Below are positions 7,138 to 15,123 of a DNA stretch of 36,742 nucleotides, piece after piece. The position numbers were made by a program, and so were the translations under genes. Source of the stretch: Polyangiaceae bacterium (lineage in GTDB: Bacteria > Myxococcota_A > Polyangia > Polyangiales > Polyangiaceae); NCBI GenBank assembly GCA_025934595.1, contig JAICXU010000002.1:1-36742 (forward strand). Reading direction: 5' to 3'. The notes under the pieces are model-generated. The model saw only the letters and a list, made by a program, of their open reading frames with translations, made no database searches and had not been told where the DNA came from. Position 1 is the first letter of the stretch; each line of letters begins with the position of its first letter.

Positions 7138-9012
7138 TTACTTCACCTCGAGCGAAATCAGCTTGGTCGTGTCACATCCGAGCAAGTCGATGACCTTGAT
7201 CATCACCGAGTAGACTCCGGGCGTGCCGTAATCGTTTCGCACGTTGAGCTGTAGCTTTGGCTCCTCGCGCGTTCGATACGACTGCCACGCGTTGTGGAAC
7301 GTGTCGTTCTTGTAGTCCCAATCGATGGCCCAGTAGTCGATCCACTGCGACCAATGCTTGATGGCCTTCCGCACATCTTCAGGCAAGTCTTCTGATGGCA
7401 TCATGAAGTCGACGAGCTCGATGGTCGCGCTCCGTTTTTTGACCGAGCTCTTTGTCGAGAACACGCGGAGCTCGAAGAAATCCTTGGGCTGAATGTCCTT
7501 GATGGCTTTCTTGTCGAGGACGTCTCGCGGGATGCTCTTGAACGAAACATCGACTCTTGCTTCCGCGGCAGTCTGTTTCGCCATCTCGTTCAGCTCGAAC
7601 GCGAACTCCCAGCCGAGGATGTCGACCGCGGCTTTCTGACCATTTCCATTTTTCGTTTTGCCAGCGATTCGCCAGACCTCGCGCGCGATGGCCTTCACGT
7701 CTTCGAGCGTGATCGGAGAATCTACGGGGCCAACATGGACGAAGCGCCCGCGCGTGACGCCATGGATCCACGCATGGCCCTCGATTGGTTCGGCGCGATA
7801 GAGCTCAAGAATGAATCGCCGGTAGGCACTTTCTGTCGCCGCTCGATCCTCGGGCTTTTCGAACTCAGCCGACATCCACGCTTTGCGCTCGTATTTGCCC
7901 AAGTTCTGAACGACGAAAGGCTTCACTCGGGGAATGCCGAGCAGTCGCTTTCGCGTGGTGTGAATTGCAAAGCGACCGAGGTCACATGCAATCCAACGAC
8001 GACCCAATTTCTCGGCGACCGCAGCAGTTGTCCCGGAACCGCAGAAGCAATCCAGCACTAGCCCGTCTTCATTTGAGCCGAGCTTCACGATTCTCGCTAA
8101 CAGCTCTTCAGATTTTTGCGTTTCGTAATAGAGCTTCTCGGGATCGGTGGGACTGGTGATCTTTTTAACGTCGGGCCACCAGTCGTTGATCGGAGTGCCT
8201 TCCGGACGGAGCTCCGCGTCAGGTCCTTTGATGGCTGTGCGTCCGCGCTCGATCGTTCCCTGCGAATACGGGCGGTACTGCGTGTTGAACGTCCAGCGGC
8301 TGCCCTTGGTGTACCAAAAAATTGTGTCGTGCTTGCGCGGCATCTCGTTTCGAGGAATGCCGCCCCCGCTGTAGCACCACGCGATTTCGTTCCGAAATCC
8401 GGCCGCGACCCGAGCCGAATCGCTGTCGAATGCTCCGAGGCCGAATACTTCGTCGAGAACAACCTTGGCGTAGTGGCCCACGTGCCAATCGAGATGAACG
8501 AAGATACTGCCATCCTCGGCAAGCAATTCACGAACGAGAACTGCCGTCTCGTAAAACCAACGAAGGTATGAATCGAGGCCGCGTCCCCACGTGTCCCGAT
8601 ACGCCTTCTGCTCGATCATGGACGGCTCTCTGAGCAGTGAGTCGTCACAGTCCGGGATCGTCGCCGTAAACGAGAAGTCGGCGCCCGTGTCGAACGGTGG
8701 ATCGATGTAGACGAGATTCACCTTGCCCGCGAACTCGGGCAGGAGACTCGGCAGGACATATTTCTTGTCGCCCCAAATGAGCCGATTGCGCCACTCGGTT
8801 GGCTTGCCGCTCGCAAATAAATCGAGCGTCCGTGCGCGGTCGCGCGCGCTTTCATTGACCGTCTCGATCGTCTGAAAGGGAAGAGCGAGGCGCACGGGCG
8901 CGACGCGCTTGTCGTCGCGATACTTTCCCTCCCAAATCAGCTCCGTCACACGCGCCCCGATCTCGCACGCGTTCGGAACGTCGCTTCGTGAGCGGAACGC
9001 CGAGTCTGCCAC
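7138..9012 (-). CDS. mod: Type III-like DNA methyltransferase Mod (beta class)
   Basis: 624 aa. The catalytic motif IV, DPPF, is at residues 104-107, and the SAM-binding motif I, DCFCGSGTT, at 321-329. This order (IV before I) defines beta-class amino-methyltransferases, modifying adenine N6 or cytosine N4. The N-terminus contains ELIWEGKYRDDKR and ALPFQTIE, as in mod proteins of type III-like systems. Beyond the methylase core lie ~270 residues I cannot assign. They include an aromatic stretch (HWSQWIDYWAIDWDYKN) and a terminal piece resembling a beta-sandwich (YGTPGVYSVMIKVIDLLGCD). This tail may bind Res or DNA. The start chosen is GTG 9012; it sits inside a candidate operator, and a GTG about 22 codons later is an alternative. 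First gene of the mod-res operon, divergent from the XRE regulator by 77 bases. Confidence 0.9.
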   Translation of the reverse strand: MADSAFRSRSDVPNACEIGARVTELIWEGKYRDDKRVAPVRLALPFQTIETVNESARDRARTLDLFASGKPTEWRNRLIWGDKKYVLPSLLPEFAGKVNLVYIDPPFDTGADFSFTATIPDCDDSLLREPSMIEQKAYRDTWGRGLDSYLRWFYETAVLVRELLAEDGSIFVHLDWHVGHYAKVVLDEVFGLGAFDSDSARVAAGFRNEIAWCYSGGGIPRNEMPRKHDTIFWYTKGSRWTFNTQYRPYSQGTIERGRTAIKGPDAELRPEGTPINDWWPDVKKITSPTDPEKLYYETQKSEELLARIVKLGSNEDGLVLDCFCGSGTTAAVAEKLGRRWIACDLGRFAIHTTRKRLLGIPRVKPFVVQNLGKYERKAWMSAEFEKPEDRAATESAYRRFILELYRAEPIEGHAWIHGVTRGRFVHVGPVDSPITLEDVKAIAREVWRIAGKTKNGNGQKAAVDILGWEFAFELNEMAKQTAAEARVDVSFKSIPRDVLDKKAIKDIQPKDFFELRVFSTKSSVKKRSATIELVDFMMPSEDLPEDVRKAIKHWSQWIDYWAIDWDYKNDTFHNAWQSYRTREEPKLQLNVRNDYGTPGVYSVMIKVIDLLGCDTTKLISLEVK

Positions 9013-9043
9013 ATGTGCTTGGACACAGATCTACGACATGTGC
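9010..9043. promoter_or_regulatory. Candidate operator pair between mod and the XRE regulator
   Basis: ACATGTGC occurs at 9011-9018 and again at 9036-9043, 25 bases start to start, in the 77-base gap between divergent mod and the XRE gene. The first copy sits in an 8-bp palindrome (CACATGTG, 9010-9017), the second keeps the 6-bp core ACATGT. Paired sites between a methyltransferase gene and an XRE gene are what controller-type regulation would look like. No controller protein with this site is known to me. The first copy overlaps the assigned GTG of mod. Confidence 0.4.
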
Positions 9044-9089
9044 AGCTGGCTCTTCATCCCTTTTGTGCCTTGCGCCAAGTCGTCTGCAA

Positions 9090-9518
9090 ATGCCTCGCGA
9101 AACCAGCCAGCTCGTGGAAGTCGTCCGTCGACGGATTCGCGAGCTGCGAGTCGAACATCAGCTGACTCAAGCTGAGCTTTGCGAGCGTGCCGGGCTTTCC
9201 ACGGATTCGATCACCCGCCTAGAAACAGGAAAGCGCGAGCCCACTCTTCGCACGATCGAAGCGCTTGCAGCCGCGCTCCGTGTCTCACCCAGCCAGTTTT
9301 TTGCGGGCGCCCCCATCCCCGCGGAGCGCGAATCTTCGCGAGCGATGCGGCGGGTCGTCGCGATGCTCGAGGGGCAGCCGGACCGCGTTCTCTCACTCGC
9401 CGAAGACGTCGTGACGATTCTCGTCCGACCGGGCACCGATGCAAAAATGGCTTCGAAGAAAAGGCCAGCGCCGACGTTGCGGAAGAAGAAGACCGCACAC
9501 GCGCGAAGACGTTTTTAG
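9090..9518 (+). CDS. XRE-family helix-turn-helix regulator of the restriction-modification island
   Basis: 142 aa from ATG 9090; earlier in-frame starts add residues that do not look like protein. Residues ~10-65 form an HTH_3 domain: RIRELRVEHQLTQAELCERA, then GLSTDSITRLETGKREPTLR and TIEALAAALRVSPSQFF. The C-terminal ~45 residues end in a basic tail (KKRPAPTLRKKKTAHARRRF). Only a weak Shine-Dalgarno is visible. It is divergent from mod, the usual place of a controller protein that delays Res expression or represses mod. Whether it activates or represses cannot be told. Its last four bases overlap the convergent tlpA-like gene, so the island ends directly on chromosomal genes. Confidence 0.85.
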   Translation: MPRETSQLVEVVRRRIRELRVEHQLTQAELCERAGLSTDSITRLETGKREPTLRTIEALAAALRVSPSQFFAGAPIPAERESSRAMRRVVAMLEGQPDRVLSLAEDVVTILVRPGTDAKMASKKRPAPTLRKKKTAHARRRF

Positions 9519-10099
9519 AGATATTTTTCGACGAGGTCTTCGAGCTCGGATTTTTGGGTGACGCCGACGCGGATCGCGCGCACGACGCCCTCGCGATCGA
9601 GCACGACCATCGTCGGCAGCCCGTCGACGTCGAAGTGTGACGCGCCATTCGAGTCGTCGAACACCATCGGATAGGAGATTTTTTTCTGTCGCGTCCAAAT
9701 GCGCGGGAGATTCGGATCTTGATATTGGCTCACGCCGACGACGACGAGCCCCTTGTCGTCGTATTTTTTCCCGACTTGATCGAGGATCGGCGCTTCGATG
9801 TTGCAGGGGCCGCACCACGTCGCCCAAAAATCCAAGATGACGACTTTGCCTTTGAGCGCCGACACCGGCATGTTCGTCATCGCTTGCCCATCGGCGCCTT
9901 TCGGCAAGCGTTCGGCATTGGCGACGACGGGAAACGAGAGATCCGGCGCACCTTTTCCGACGAACGGCGGATCGTGCCCGCTGAACACACGCGGCAAGAG
10001 CGCGATGCCGACGAGCAAGCCCACGACGAGCAAGCACACCGCGAGCGGATAGAGAACTCCGCCGGCGGCGTCGGGGCTCGGCTCGGAACGCGTAGTCAT
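9515..10099 (-). CDS. TlpA/ResA-like membrane-anchored thioredoxin
   Basis: 194 aa. Residues ~16-36 are a single hydrophobic helix (LYPLAVCLLVVGLLVGIALL), placing the rest in the periplasm. The AhpC/TSA-Redoxin domain starts near GKGAPDLSFP. The active site is WATWCGPCNIEAPIL with cysteines 96 and 99, followed by VVVGVSQYQDPN and the VDGLPTMVVLD segment with the cis-proline. Known family role: reduces disulfides outside the cytoplasm, for example in cytochrome c maturation. The ATG overlaps the stop of the upstream histidine kinase by four bases (ATGA), so the two are co-translated; a functional link is inferred only from that. Its 3' end overlaps the XRE gene by four bases. Confidence 0.88.
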   Translation of the reverse strand: MTTRSEPSPDAAGGVLYPLAVCLLVVGLLVGIALLPRVFSGHDPPFVGKGAPDLSFPVVANAERLPKGADGQAMTNMPVSALKGKVVILDFWATWCGPCNIEAPILDQVGKKYDDKGLVVVGVSQYQDPNLPRIWTRQKKISYPMVFDDSNGASHFDVDGLPTMVVLDREGVVRAIRVGVTQKSELEDLVEKYL

Positions 10100-11709
10100 C
10101 CTGTTTTCGATAGCACGGGTTGGGAACGTGCGGCATCGGGGGTGACACGCGGCAAGTGCATGACGAACCGCGCGCCGCCGAGATCGGTGCTTTTTCCGAC
10201 GTCGATCGTGCCACCGTGCTCGACGACGATTTTCTTCACGATGGCAAGACCGAGCCCGCTGCCGTCGTGCTTGGTGGTGAAATAGGGATCGAAGACGCGC
10301 GCGAGCGCTTCGTTCGGAATGCCCGGACCGTCGTCCTCGACCACGATCGCGGCGCCCGTCCCTTCGCGTTTCGCGCTCACGCGGACGTGGCCGAGCGCGT
10401 CAGGATCCGCGGGTTTTTCTCCTGGTTTCGTCTCCGCTTTCGGATGCGCGTCGCGAATGGCCTGCACCGAGTTGCGCACGAGATTCACGATGACGCGCCG
10501 GAGCATCTGCTTGTCGATCGGCGCACGCAGCTCGTCTTCCGGAAGTTGCCACGCGACGTCGACGTTCGCCGCTTCGCTCGATTCGTCGCCTTCGCCCGTC
10601 TCCTCGAGATGCGCGAGCTGCTGCGAGCAGTCGTGCAAAAATTCGCGCAGGCTCTCTTCTTTCAGCTCCGCGCGCGGAAGCCGCGCGAAGTTCGAGAAGC
10701 TCGTGACGAGCCGCCGCAACGTGCCGACCTCCTCTTCGACGATCTCGAGCGTCGTGTCGAGGAGCTCGCGAAAGCGCGGATCCTCTCCCGCGTATTTCTT
10801 GTGACACTCCTGCACGGCGAGCTGGATCGGCGTGAGCGGATTTTTGATCTCGTGCGCGAGGCGCTGCGCCATTTCTTGCCACGCGCCCATTCGCTGCAAA
10901 AATTCGATGCGCGTGCGGGATTGCTGCATCTCGCCGAGCATGCGATTGAACGTGCGTGCGAGATCCGTGAGCTCGTCGGATCCGGTGACGGGCACGCGCA
11001 CGGTCATGTCGCCCTGACCTACTTTCTCGATCGCCGTCGCCAGTCGATTGATTCGGCGCGTGACCCCGCGCGCGAGGACCGTTCCGAGCATCAACGTGAG
11101 AAGGATCGTGATGCCGAGAAGCACGGCGAACGCGTAGATGTAGCCTTGATAGAGCTCGGAGCGCGAAGCCTCGATCTGGTGATATTTCGTGACGACGTTG
11201 CCCGTGGTCTCGAGCTCGTCGAGGCGTTTGCGATCGATCGCGAACGGGGCCGCGGCCATCGGGCCGGCTTCGTCGTCGGTGAGCGGGCGCGCGACGTCGA
11301 GGCTGCGTTCCGTGGCTTCGTCGACGGGTCTCCCGCGATCGCGCTCCGCGAGCACGTTGCCGTCGGCGTCGAGAATCTGCAATTTCACGAGCTCGGGATA
11401 ACGCGGGAAAATCGTGTCGATCTGCGCTTCGACGAGCTCGGAGTTGTGCTTCTTCGCGGCCTCGCGGAGCACCTCGTCGGCGGCAATGGCATCGGTTTGA
11501 TGCCGCATGTCGTCTTTGATCGCTTTGACGTAGTCCTTCGTGACGTCGACGCCGCGATCGAGCTGCTTGCCGATCTCCGGGTTGAACCAGATCGCGGAGG
11601 CTTGCGAGAACATCTTGTTCGCGAGCCACACCGCAGCGATGAGCGGCAACGTCGCGGTGATGAAGACGACGACCGCGAGCCTCCGTTCGGTTTTGCCGAT
11701 GACCGCCAA
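10096..11709 (-). CDS. Membrane histidine kinase, NtrY-like (sensor-HAMP-HisKA-HATPase)
   Basis: 537 aa. Transmembrane helices at ~11-31 (LAVVVFITATLPLIAAVWLA) and ~191-213 enclose a ~155-residue periplasmic sensor. HAMP follows (~214-268, GVTRRINRLATAIEKVGQGD). The phosphorylated His is residue 286 in RLAHEIKNPLTPIQLAVQE. The N box is VNLVRNSVQAI and the ATP lid region is EDDGPGIP, FDPYFTTKHDGSGLGLAIV. The H box wording (HEIKNPLTPIQLA) is that of NtrY-type kinases, which sense redox or nitrogen state. No response regulator gene is adjacent, so it is an orphan kinase. It is co-translated with the TlpA-like protein downstream, so a periplasmic thiol or redox signal is conceivable but unproven. 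Confidence 0.92.
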   Translation of the reverse strand: MAVIGKTERRLAVVVFITATLPLIAAVWLANKMFSQASAIWFNPEIGKQLDRGVDVTKDYVKAIKDDMRHQTDAIAADEVLREAAKKHNSELVEAQIDTIFPRYPELVKLQILDADGNVLAERDRGRPVDEATERSLDVARPLTDDEAGPMAAAPFAIDRKRLDELETTGNVVTKYHQIEASRSELYQGYIYAFAVLLGITILLTLMLGTVLARGVTRRINRLATAIEKVGQGDMTVRVPVTGSDELTDLARTFNRMLGEMQQSRTRIEFLQRMGAWQEMAQRLAHEIKNPLTPIQLAVQECHKKYAGEDPRFRELLDTTLEIVEEEVGTLRRLVTSFSNFARLPRAELKEESLREFLHDCSQQLAHLEETGEGDESSEAANVDVAWQLPEDELRAPIDKQMLRRVIVNLVRNSVQAIRDAHPKAETKPGEKPADPDALGHVRVSAKREGTGAAIVVEDDGPGIPNEALARVFDPYFTTKHDGSGLGLAIVKKIVVEHGGTIDVGKSTDLGGARFVMHLPRVTPDAARSQPVLSKTG

Positions 11710-11763
11710 ATTAACCTCGCAAAAAGATACTACGCCCTCGTGCGAAGCACGATTCGCCTCCCT

Positions 11764-12711
11764 CTAAAGTCCGAACCAAGGCATTTCGTGGACGAAGTCT
11801 TGTTTGTCGATGCGGCCGACGAGCACGATTTTTTCGACGCCGGTCTTCACGACGGGCTCGGGGAACGCGTCGCACGGCAAGAACGCGCCTTTCTCGAAGC
11901 CGCCCGCAGCCAGCCAAAAAAGGTGGATTCCTTTCGAGCCGGCGCACGCCACGAGCAGGATGCGACCGTCGCCGACGACGAAAAAATCGATCCAACGAAA
12001 GTCGTAGTCCCCGAAGCGCTCCGGTGACGGGAAGTCGGCGCCGACGTCACGAATCTCCGGCACGTGCGCCCTCAAATACTTGTAGAATACATCATAGGTG
12101 GGTTTCGTGATCCGCGGCAGCTTGCGCTCTCCCGCCAAGAATTTCGGAAGCGCATCGAAGTCGCGCGTGGGCTCTTCGACGTGCGTGCGATAGCGATCCG
12201 CGAGTGATCCTCCGAGCGCGCTCGCGAAGGCTTCGTCCGCGAGCGATTTCAGCCACCAATGAAAGACGGCGAGCTTCGCCGTGCCGACGCGGCTCTCGAG
12301 CACGACGACGCTCTCCCAAAGTGGGCGGCGCACGCTCCATTCCGCGCTCCGTCCTCGTCTTGCGCACTCACCGACGTACGCCGCACCGTGCACGACGACG
12401 TTGAAGAGCTCGCTCTCCGCCGTTCCTGCCGCGCCGTGCTCGGACCACGCGTCACGGCGCGCGAGAGTCAGCGCTGCGCTCAAGCGATGCACGCTCGCGT
12501 CCGAAAAATCCAACGTCAGATCTTCGCCGAAGAGCGCCTTCGATCGGCCGACGAACACGTTCGCGGCGTCCGTGAGATGACCGAAAATGGCGCTATTTTT
12601 AGCCGGATTCGCGTCTTCGGTGCGTGCCTTCTGCAGGTTCTCGAACGCGTCCGCCGGATAGAGCGGCAGAAAGTACCGCACGAAGATCTCTTGGGCGTCG
12701 AGCGCGCGCAC
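11764..12711 (-). CDS. Protein of unknown function
   Basis: 315 aa, not recognised. It starts at GTG 12711 and no clear Shine-Dalgarno is visible. No signal peptide or membrane helix, so it is probably cytoplasmic. The most distinctive part is AAYVGECARRGRSAEWSV followed by RRPLWESVVVLES, which recalls the YxGE-xx-RR-xx-G-x-W pattern of several uncharacterised proteins with an alpha-beta fold. The C-terminal third is hydrophobic-strand-rich (FFVVGDGRILLVACAGSKGI, KIVLVGRIDK) and looks like a small beta domain. Codon use is GC3-rich like its neighbours and the frame is much more protein-like than the overlapping plus-strand frames. Divergent from the next unknown gene, with only 20 bases between starts. 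Confidence 0.72.
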   Translation of the reverse strand: MRALDAQEIFVRYFLPLYPADAFENLQKARTEDANPAKNSAIFGHLTDAANVFVGRSKALFGEDLTLDFSDASVHRLSAALTLARRDAWSEHGAAGTAESELFNVVVHGAAYVGECARRGRSAEWSVRRPLWESVVVLESRVGTAKLAVFHWWLKSLADEAFASALGGSLADRYRTHVEEPTRDFDALPKFLAGERKLPRITKPTYDVFYKYLRAHVPEIRDVGADFPSPERFGDYDFRWIDFFVVGDGRILLVACAGSKGIHLFWLAAGGFEKGAFLPCDAFPEPVVKTGVEKIVLVGRIDKQDFVHEMPWFGL

Positions 12712-12731
12712 GAGGCGACTATACTCCGTGC

Positions 12732-13724
12732 GTGCTGACGAGCGACGTCGCTTTCGAAGGCTGGACCACGGAAGATTGGACGAGGCTCGTCCATCTCTGG
12801 AAGCCGCGCGCCGCCGACGTCGAAGACGAGCCGAATCGTCCGCGTGGCGGCGTCATCGTGATTCACGACGGCGAGCGCGTACGAAAAATCTTGAGCACGA
12901 AGAGCGGCCGCGTCGTGCCGACGAAAGAAGAAGGGCTGCCGTCGCTCGAGGAGCTGTGCAATCGGCAGCGCGCGAGCTGGGGGCTCTCCGCGAAATTCGG
13001 CGCGCTCGACGACGTGATGGAGCGCTTCGGTGCGCGCGCGCGCCGGCATGACGACCTCACGCAGCAAGTCATCACGCTCGTCTCCATCGTGCGTGATTTG
13101 ATCGACGAAGGCGCGATCGAGAGCTGGCCGCGCCGGCTCCGCGGCGTGCCGGTGCCGACGGCAAGCATGATCGATCGCACGCTCGACGCGGTATGCGAAG
13201 ACGGTCGCGCGATCTGCCTCGGCATGTTCGACGAGGGCGCGCTGTGGACCGCGCTCGTCTTGCGCCGTCGTGGTCGCGGCTTCGATACGATCGCGGGACC
13301 CGCCGAGCTCCGACCCGCGATGGGCCTTCTTTCCGGGGATTTTCGGCGGGACTATCGTCATCTCGAACGCGCGGTCGAAGAACGTTACGCGCCGCTTTCG
13401 CTCGGCCTCTATGCGGAGGTCGAGACGTTTCGCACGTTGCAGGTCGACGCGCGACCAGGTGCGTGGGGACGCGCGGTCGCCGTGCGTGACGTCGTCGTTT
13501 CGCCGGTGCCGGCGGCGATCGGGCTCGCGCTCGGCGTGGATGCGGCGCGGCTCGCGTTCGACAAAGCGAAGGTCGTCGCGTCACGCGTGGATTTTTTCGG
13601 CATGCTCGATCCGCTCGCGGCGATGATGCGGAAGCGTCTCGGCTCGGCGGCGGGCGATCGCGACGTGTCCAAAGTGCTGGGATTCGATCCGATGGCCGCG
13701 CTGCGCTCGCTTTTGAGGCGATGA
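12732..13724 (+). CDS. Protein of unknown function
   Basis: 330 aa from GTG 12732; the frame is open back to 12624, but that part overlaps the divergent gene and reads as Arg-rich shadow. No signal peptide or membrane segment. The N-terminus (FEGWTTEDWTRLVHLWKPR) and a central LTQQVITLVSIVRDLIDEGA helix suggest a globular alpha/beta protein. A GVDAARLAFDKAKVVASRVD segment and a C-terminal amphipathic LGFDPMAALRSLLRR follow. I do not recognise a family. The 20-base gap to the divergent unknown gene leaves no room for two separate promoters, so the promoters must overlap the coding starts or one start is wrong. Confidence 0.72.
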   Translation: MLTSDVAFEGWTTEDWTRLVHLWKPRAADVEDEPNRPRGGVIVIHDGERVRKILSTKSGRVVPTKEEGLPSLEELCNRQRASWGLSAKFGALDDVMERFGARARRHDDLTQQVITLVSIVRDLIDEGAIESWPRRLRGVPVPTASMIDRTLDAVCEDGRAICLGMFDEGALWTALVLRRRGRGFDTIAGPAELRPAMGLLSGDFRRDYRHLERAVEERYAPLSLGLYAEVETFRTLQVDARPGAWGRAVAVRDVVVSPVPAAIGLALGVDAARLAFDKAKVVASRVDFFGMLDPLAAMMRKRLGSAAGDRDVSKVLGFDPMAALRSLLRR

Positions 13725-13766
13725 CCCGCGACAAGACGCCGCGCATCGGCCTTTTCCGTACTACCT

Positions 13767-13802
13767 GAGGCGTATCGCGTACCGCGACGCGGAGGCGTAT
13801 CG
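13767..13802 (+). repeat. Two 11-bp direct repeats before the GAF histidine kinase gene
   Basis: GAGGCGTATCG occurs at 13767-13777 and 13792-13802, 25 bases start to start, inside the 94-base gap between the unknown gene and the GAF kinase. The second copy ends 16 bases before the ATG. Two identical sites about two and a half helical turns apart suggest binding sites for a regulator; chance in GC-rich DNA cannot be excluded. Nothing else was recognised in this gap. Confidence 0.35.
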
Positions 13803-13818
13803 TAGCGGAGCGCGAGCC

Positions 13819-15123
13819 ATGATGACCGGAGGGCACGACGAGCTCGAGGCGATCCGCCTGATTGCGCGAACGCGCAAGACGCACGATCTCGCCGCGCTTT
13901 GCGGTGAGATGCAAATCATCGCGGCAGCGTCGACGTACAGCGAGCGCGCCGCCATCTATCTGTTGACGCCTGATCGCACGAAGCTCGCGATGGCGACGAC
14001 ACCCTACGGTTACGAGGGCGATCTCGCGGAAAAACACCGCATGGCGCCCCTCGATAGCCCGATCCTCGGCGAGGTCATTCGTAAGCTGATACCGCTCGTC
14101 TTCAGCGCGAGCAGCCTCCCCGACGCGTATCGTGAGGCGTCGGTTCGAGCTGGATTCGTCGAGTACGCGGTCGTTCCTCTTCATTCGGACGGCGTGCTCA
14201 CGGGCACGTTGAACCTCGCGCGCACGCGCTCCGAGCCGTACGCGAAGGACATCGTGCAGCTCGCGCTCACGTTGGGCGATCAGATTTCGGTGCAGATCGA
14301 ACGCGCGCGTCTATATCTCGCGGAGAAAGAGCGGTCGGAGAGCCTCGCGCGCGTGAACGCGGATCTTCTCCGGAGCTACGAGGAGCTCGCAAGCGCGCAA
14401 ACGGAGCTGATTCGCCAAGAGCGACGTGCGAGCCTCGGCGAGCTCGCGGTGCTCGTCGCGCACGAGGTGCGGAATCCGCTCGGCGTCATGTTCAACGTCG
14501 CCGCGGAGCTTCGAAAAATTCCCGCCGTGCCGCCGAGCGCATCGCTGCTCGTCGGAATCTTGGAAGAAGAGGCCGCGCGTCTCGAACGCATCGTGCACGC
14601 CTTTCTCGATTTCGGTCACCCCATCACGCCGACGTTCAAACGCGTGAGCGTCCGCAATGTCGTCGACACCGCGATCGAGCTGACGACGCGTGCCCTTTCG
14701 ATCACGGCGGCCACTTGGCACGTCGAAGTCGAAACCGGCGCTTCCGAGCTGGAGGCCGACGAGCACCTCCTCGGACAGGCGCTCGTCAGCTTGCTCACGA
14801 ACGCCGCCGAGTCGCAGTCGCTTCGCGGGACGATTTACGTTCGCGCACGATGCAGCGGAAACGGGGGAAATGAGCGTCTTCTCCTCTCCGTCGAAGACGA
14901 GGGCACCGCCGTCGATCCGCGCATTCTCGATCGCGTCTTCGATCCGTTCTTCACGACGAAAGCCTCGGGAACGGGCCTCGGTCTCGCGATCGTCAAACGA
15001 AACGCCGACGCTCACGGAGGAGAGGTCACCATCGCGCCCGGCCGCTCGAAGGGCACGATCGTGACGATGAGCGTGCCGATCGTCGCCCAGAGCTCGAAGG
15101 CCGGAGGAATCACTGCAAGCTAA
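13819..15123 (+). CDS. Soluble GAF-domain histidine kinase
   Basis: 434 aa without membrane helices. Residues ~20-165 form a GAF-like sensor (LAALCGEMQIIAAASTYSER through YAVVPLHSDGVLTGTLNLAR). A coiled linker (~165-200) leads to the HisKA domain with His215 in LVAHEVRNPLGVMFNVAAE. The HATPase_c domain has N box LLTNAAES, G1 VEDEGTAVD and FDPFFTTKASGTGLGLAIVK. In G1 the usual DxGxG is written DEGTAVD, so the second glycine is replaced; the G2 box is intact. The domain order resembles cytoplasmic kinases of myxobacteria that sense small molecules or redox state. No response regulator is adjacent. A second ATG-like start one codon later makes no difference. It is followed, with possible overlap, by the cyclase-like gene. 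Confidence 0.9.
   Translation: MMTGGHDELEAIRLIARTRKTHDLAALCGEMQIIAAASTYSERAAIYLLTPDRTKLAMATTPYGYEGDLAEKHRMAPLDSPILGEVIRKLIPLVFSASSLPDAYREASVRAGFVEYAVVPLHSDGVLTGTLNLARTRSEPYAKDIVQLALTLGDQISVQIERARLYLAEKERSESLARVNADLLRSYEELASAQTELIRQERRASLGELAVLVAHEVRNPLGVMFNVAAELRKIPAVPPSASLLVGILEEEAARLERIVHAFLDFGHPITPTFKRVSVRNVVDTAIELTTRALSITAATWHVEVETGASELEADEHLLGQALVSLLTNAAESQSLRGTIYVRARCSGNGGNERLLLSVEDEGTAVDPRILDRVFDPFFTTKASGTGLGLAIVKRNADAHGGEVTIAPGRSKGTIVTMSVPIVAQSSKAGGITAS
15103..15115 (+). promoter_or_regulatory. Shine-Dalgarno plus CTG, possible true start of the cyclase-like gene
   Basis: GGAGGA (15103-15108) is followed after four bases by CTG (15113-15115), in frame with the cyclase-like gene and before the kinase stop at 15121-15123. 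The frame has no stop between 15113 and the GTG at 15236, and no ATG, GTG or TTG before that GTG. The extra 41 residues (RTIERFEALRRPQGFFEGF and others) look protein-like. CTG starts are rare, so this is an inference. Confidence 0.4.

Noticed and set aside
4547..9518. Newly discovered defence system beyond restriction-modification
   Set aside because: Helicase, PD-ExK nuclease, beta-class methylase and XRE regulator are all explained by a type III-like restriction-modification system; no further accessory gene is present.
10120..12027. A 635-codon plus-strand open frame over the histidine kinase gene
   Set aside because: It is antisense to a kinase with every catalytic motif. Its own translation has only long charged Arg/Glu/Asp stretches typical of high-GC shadow frames.
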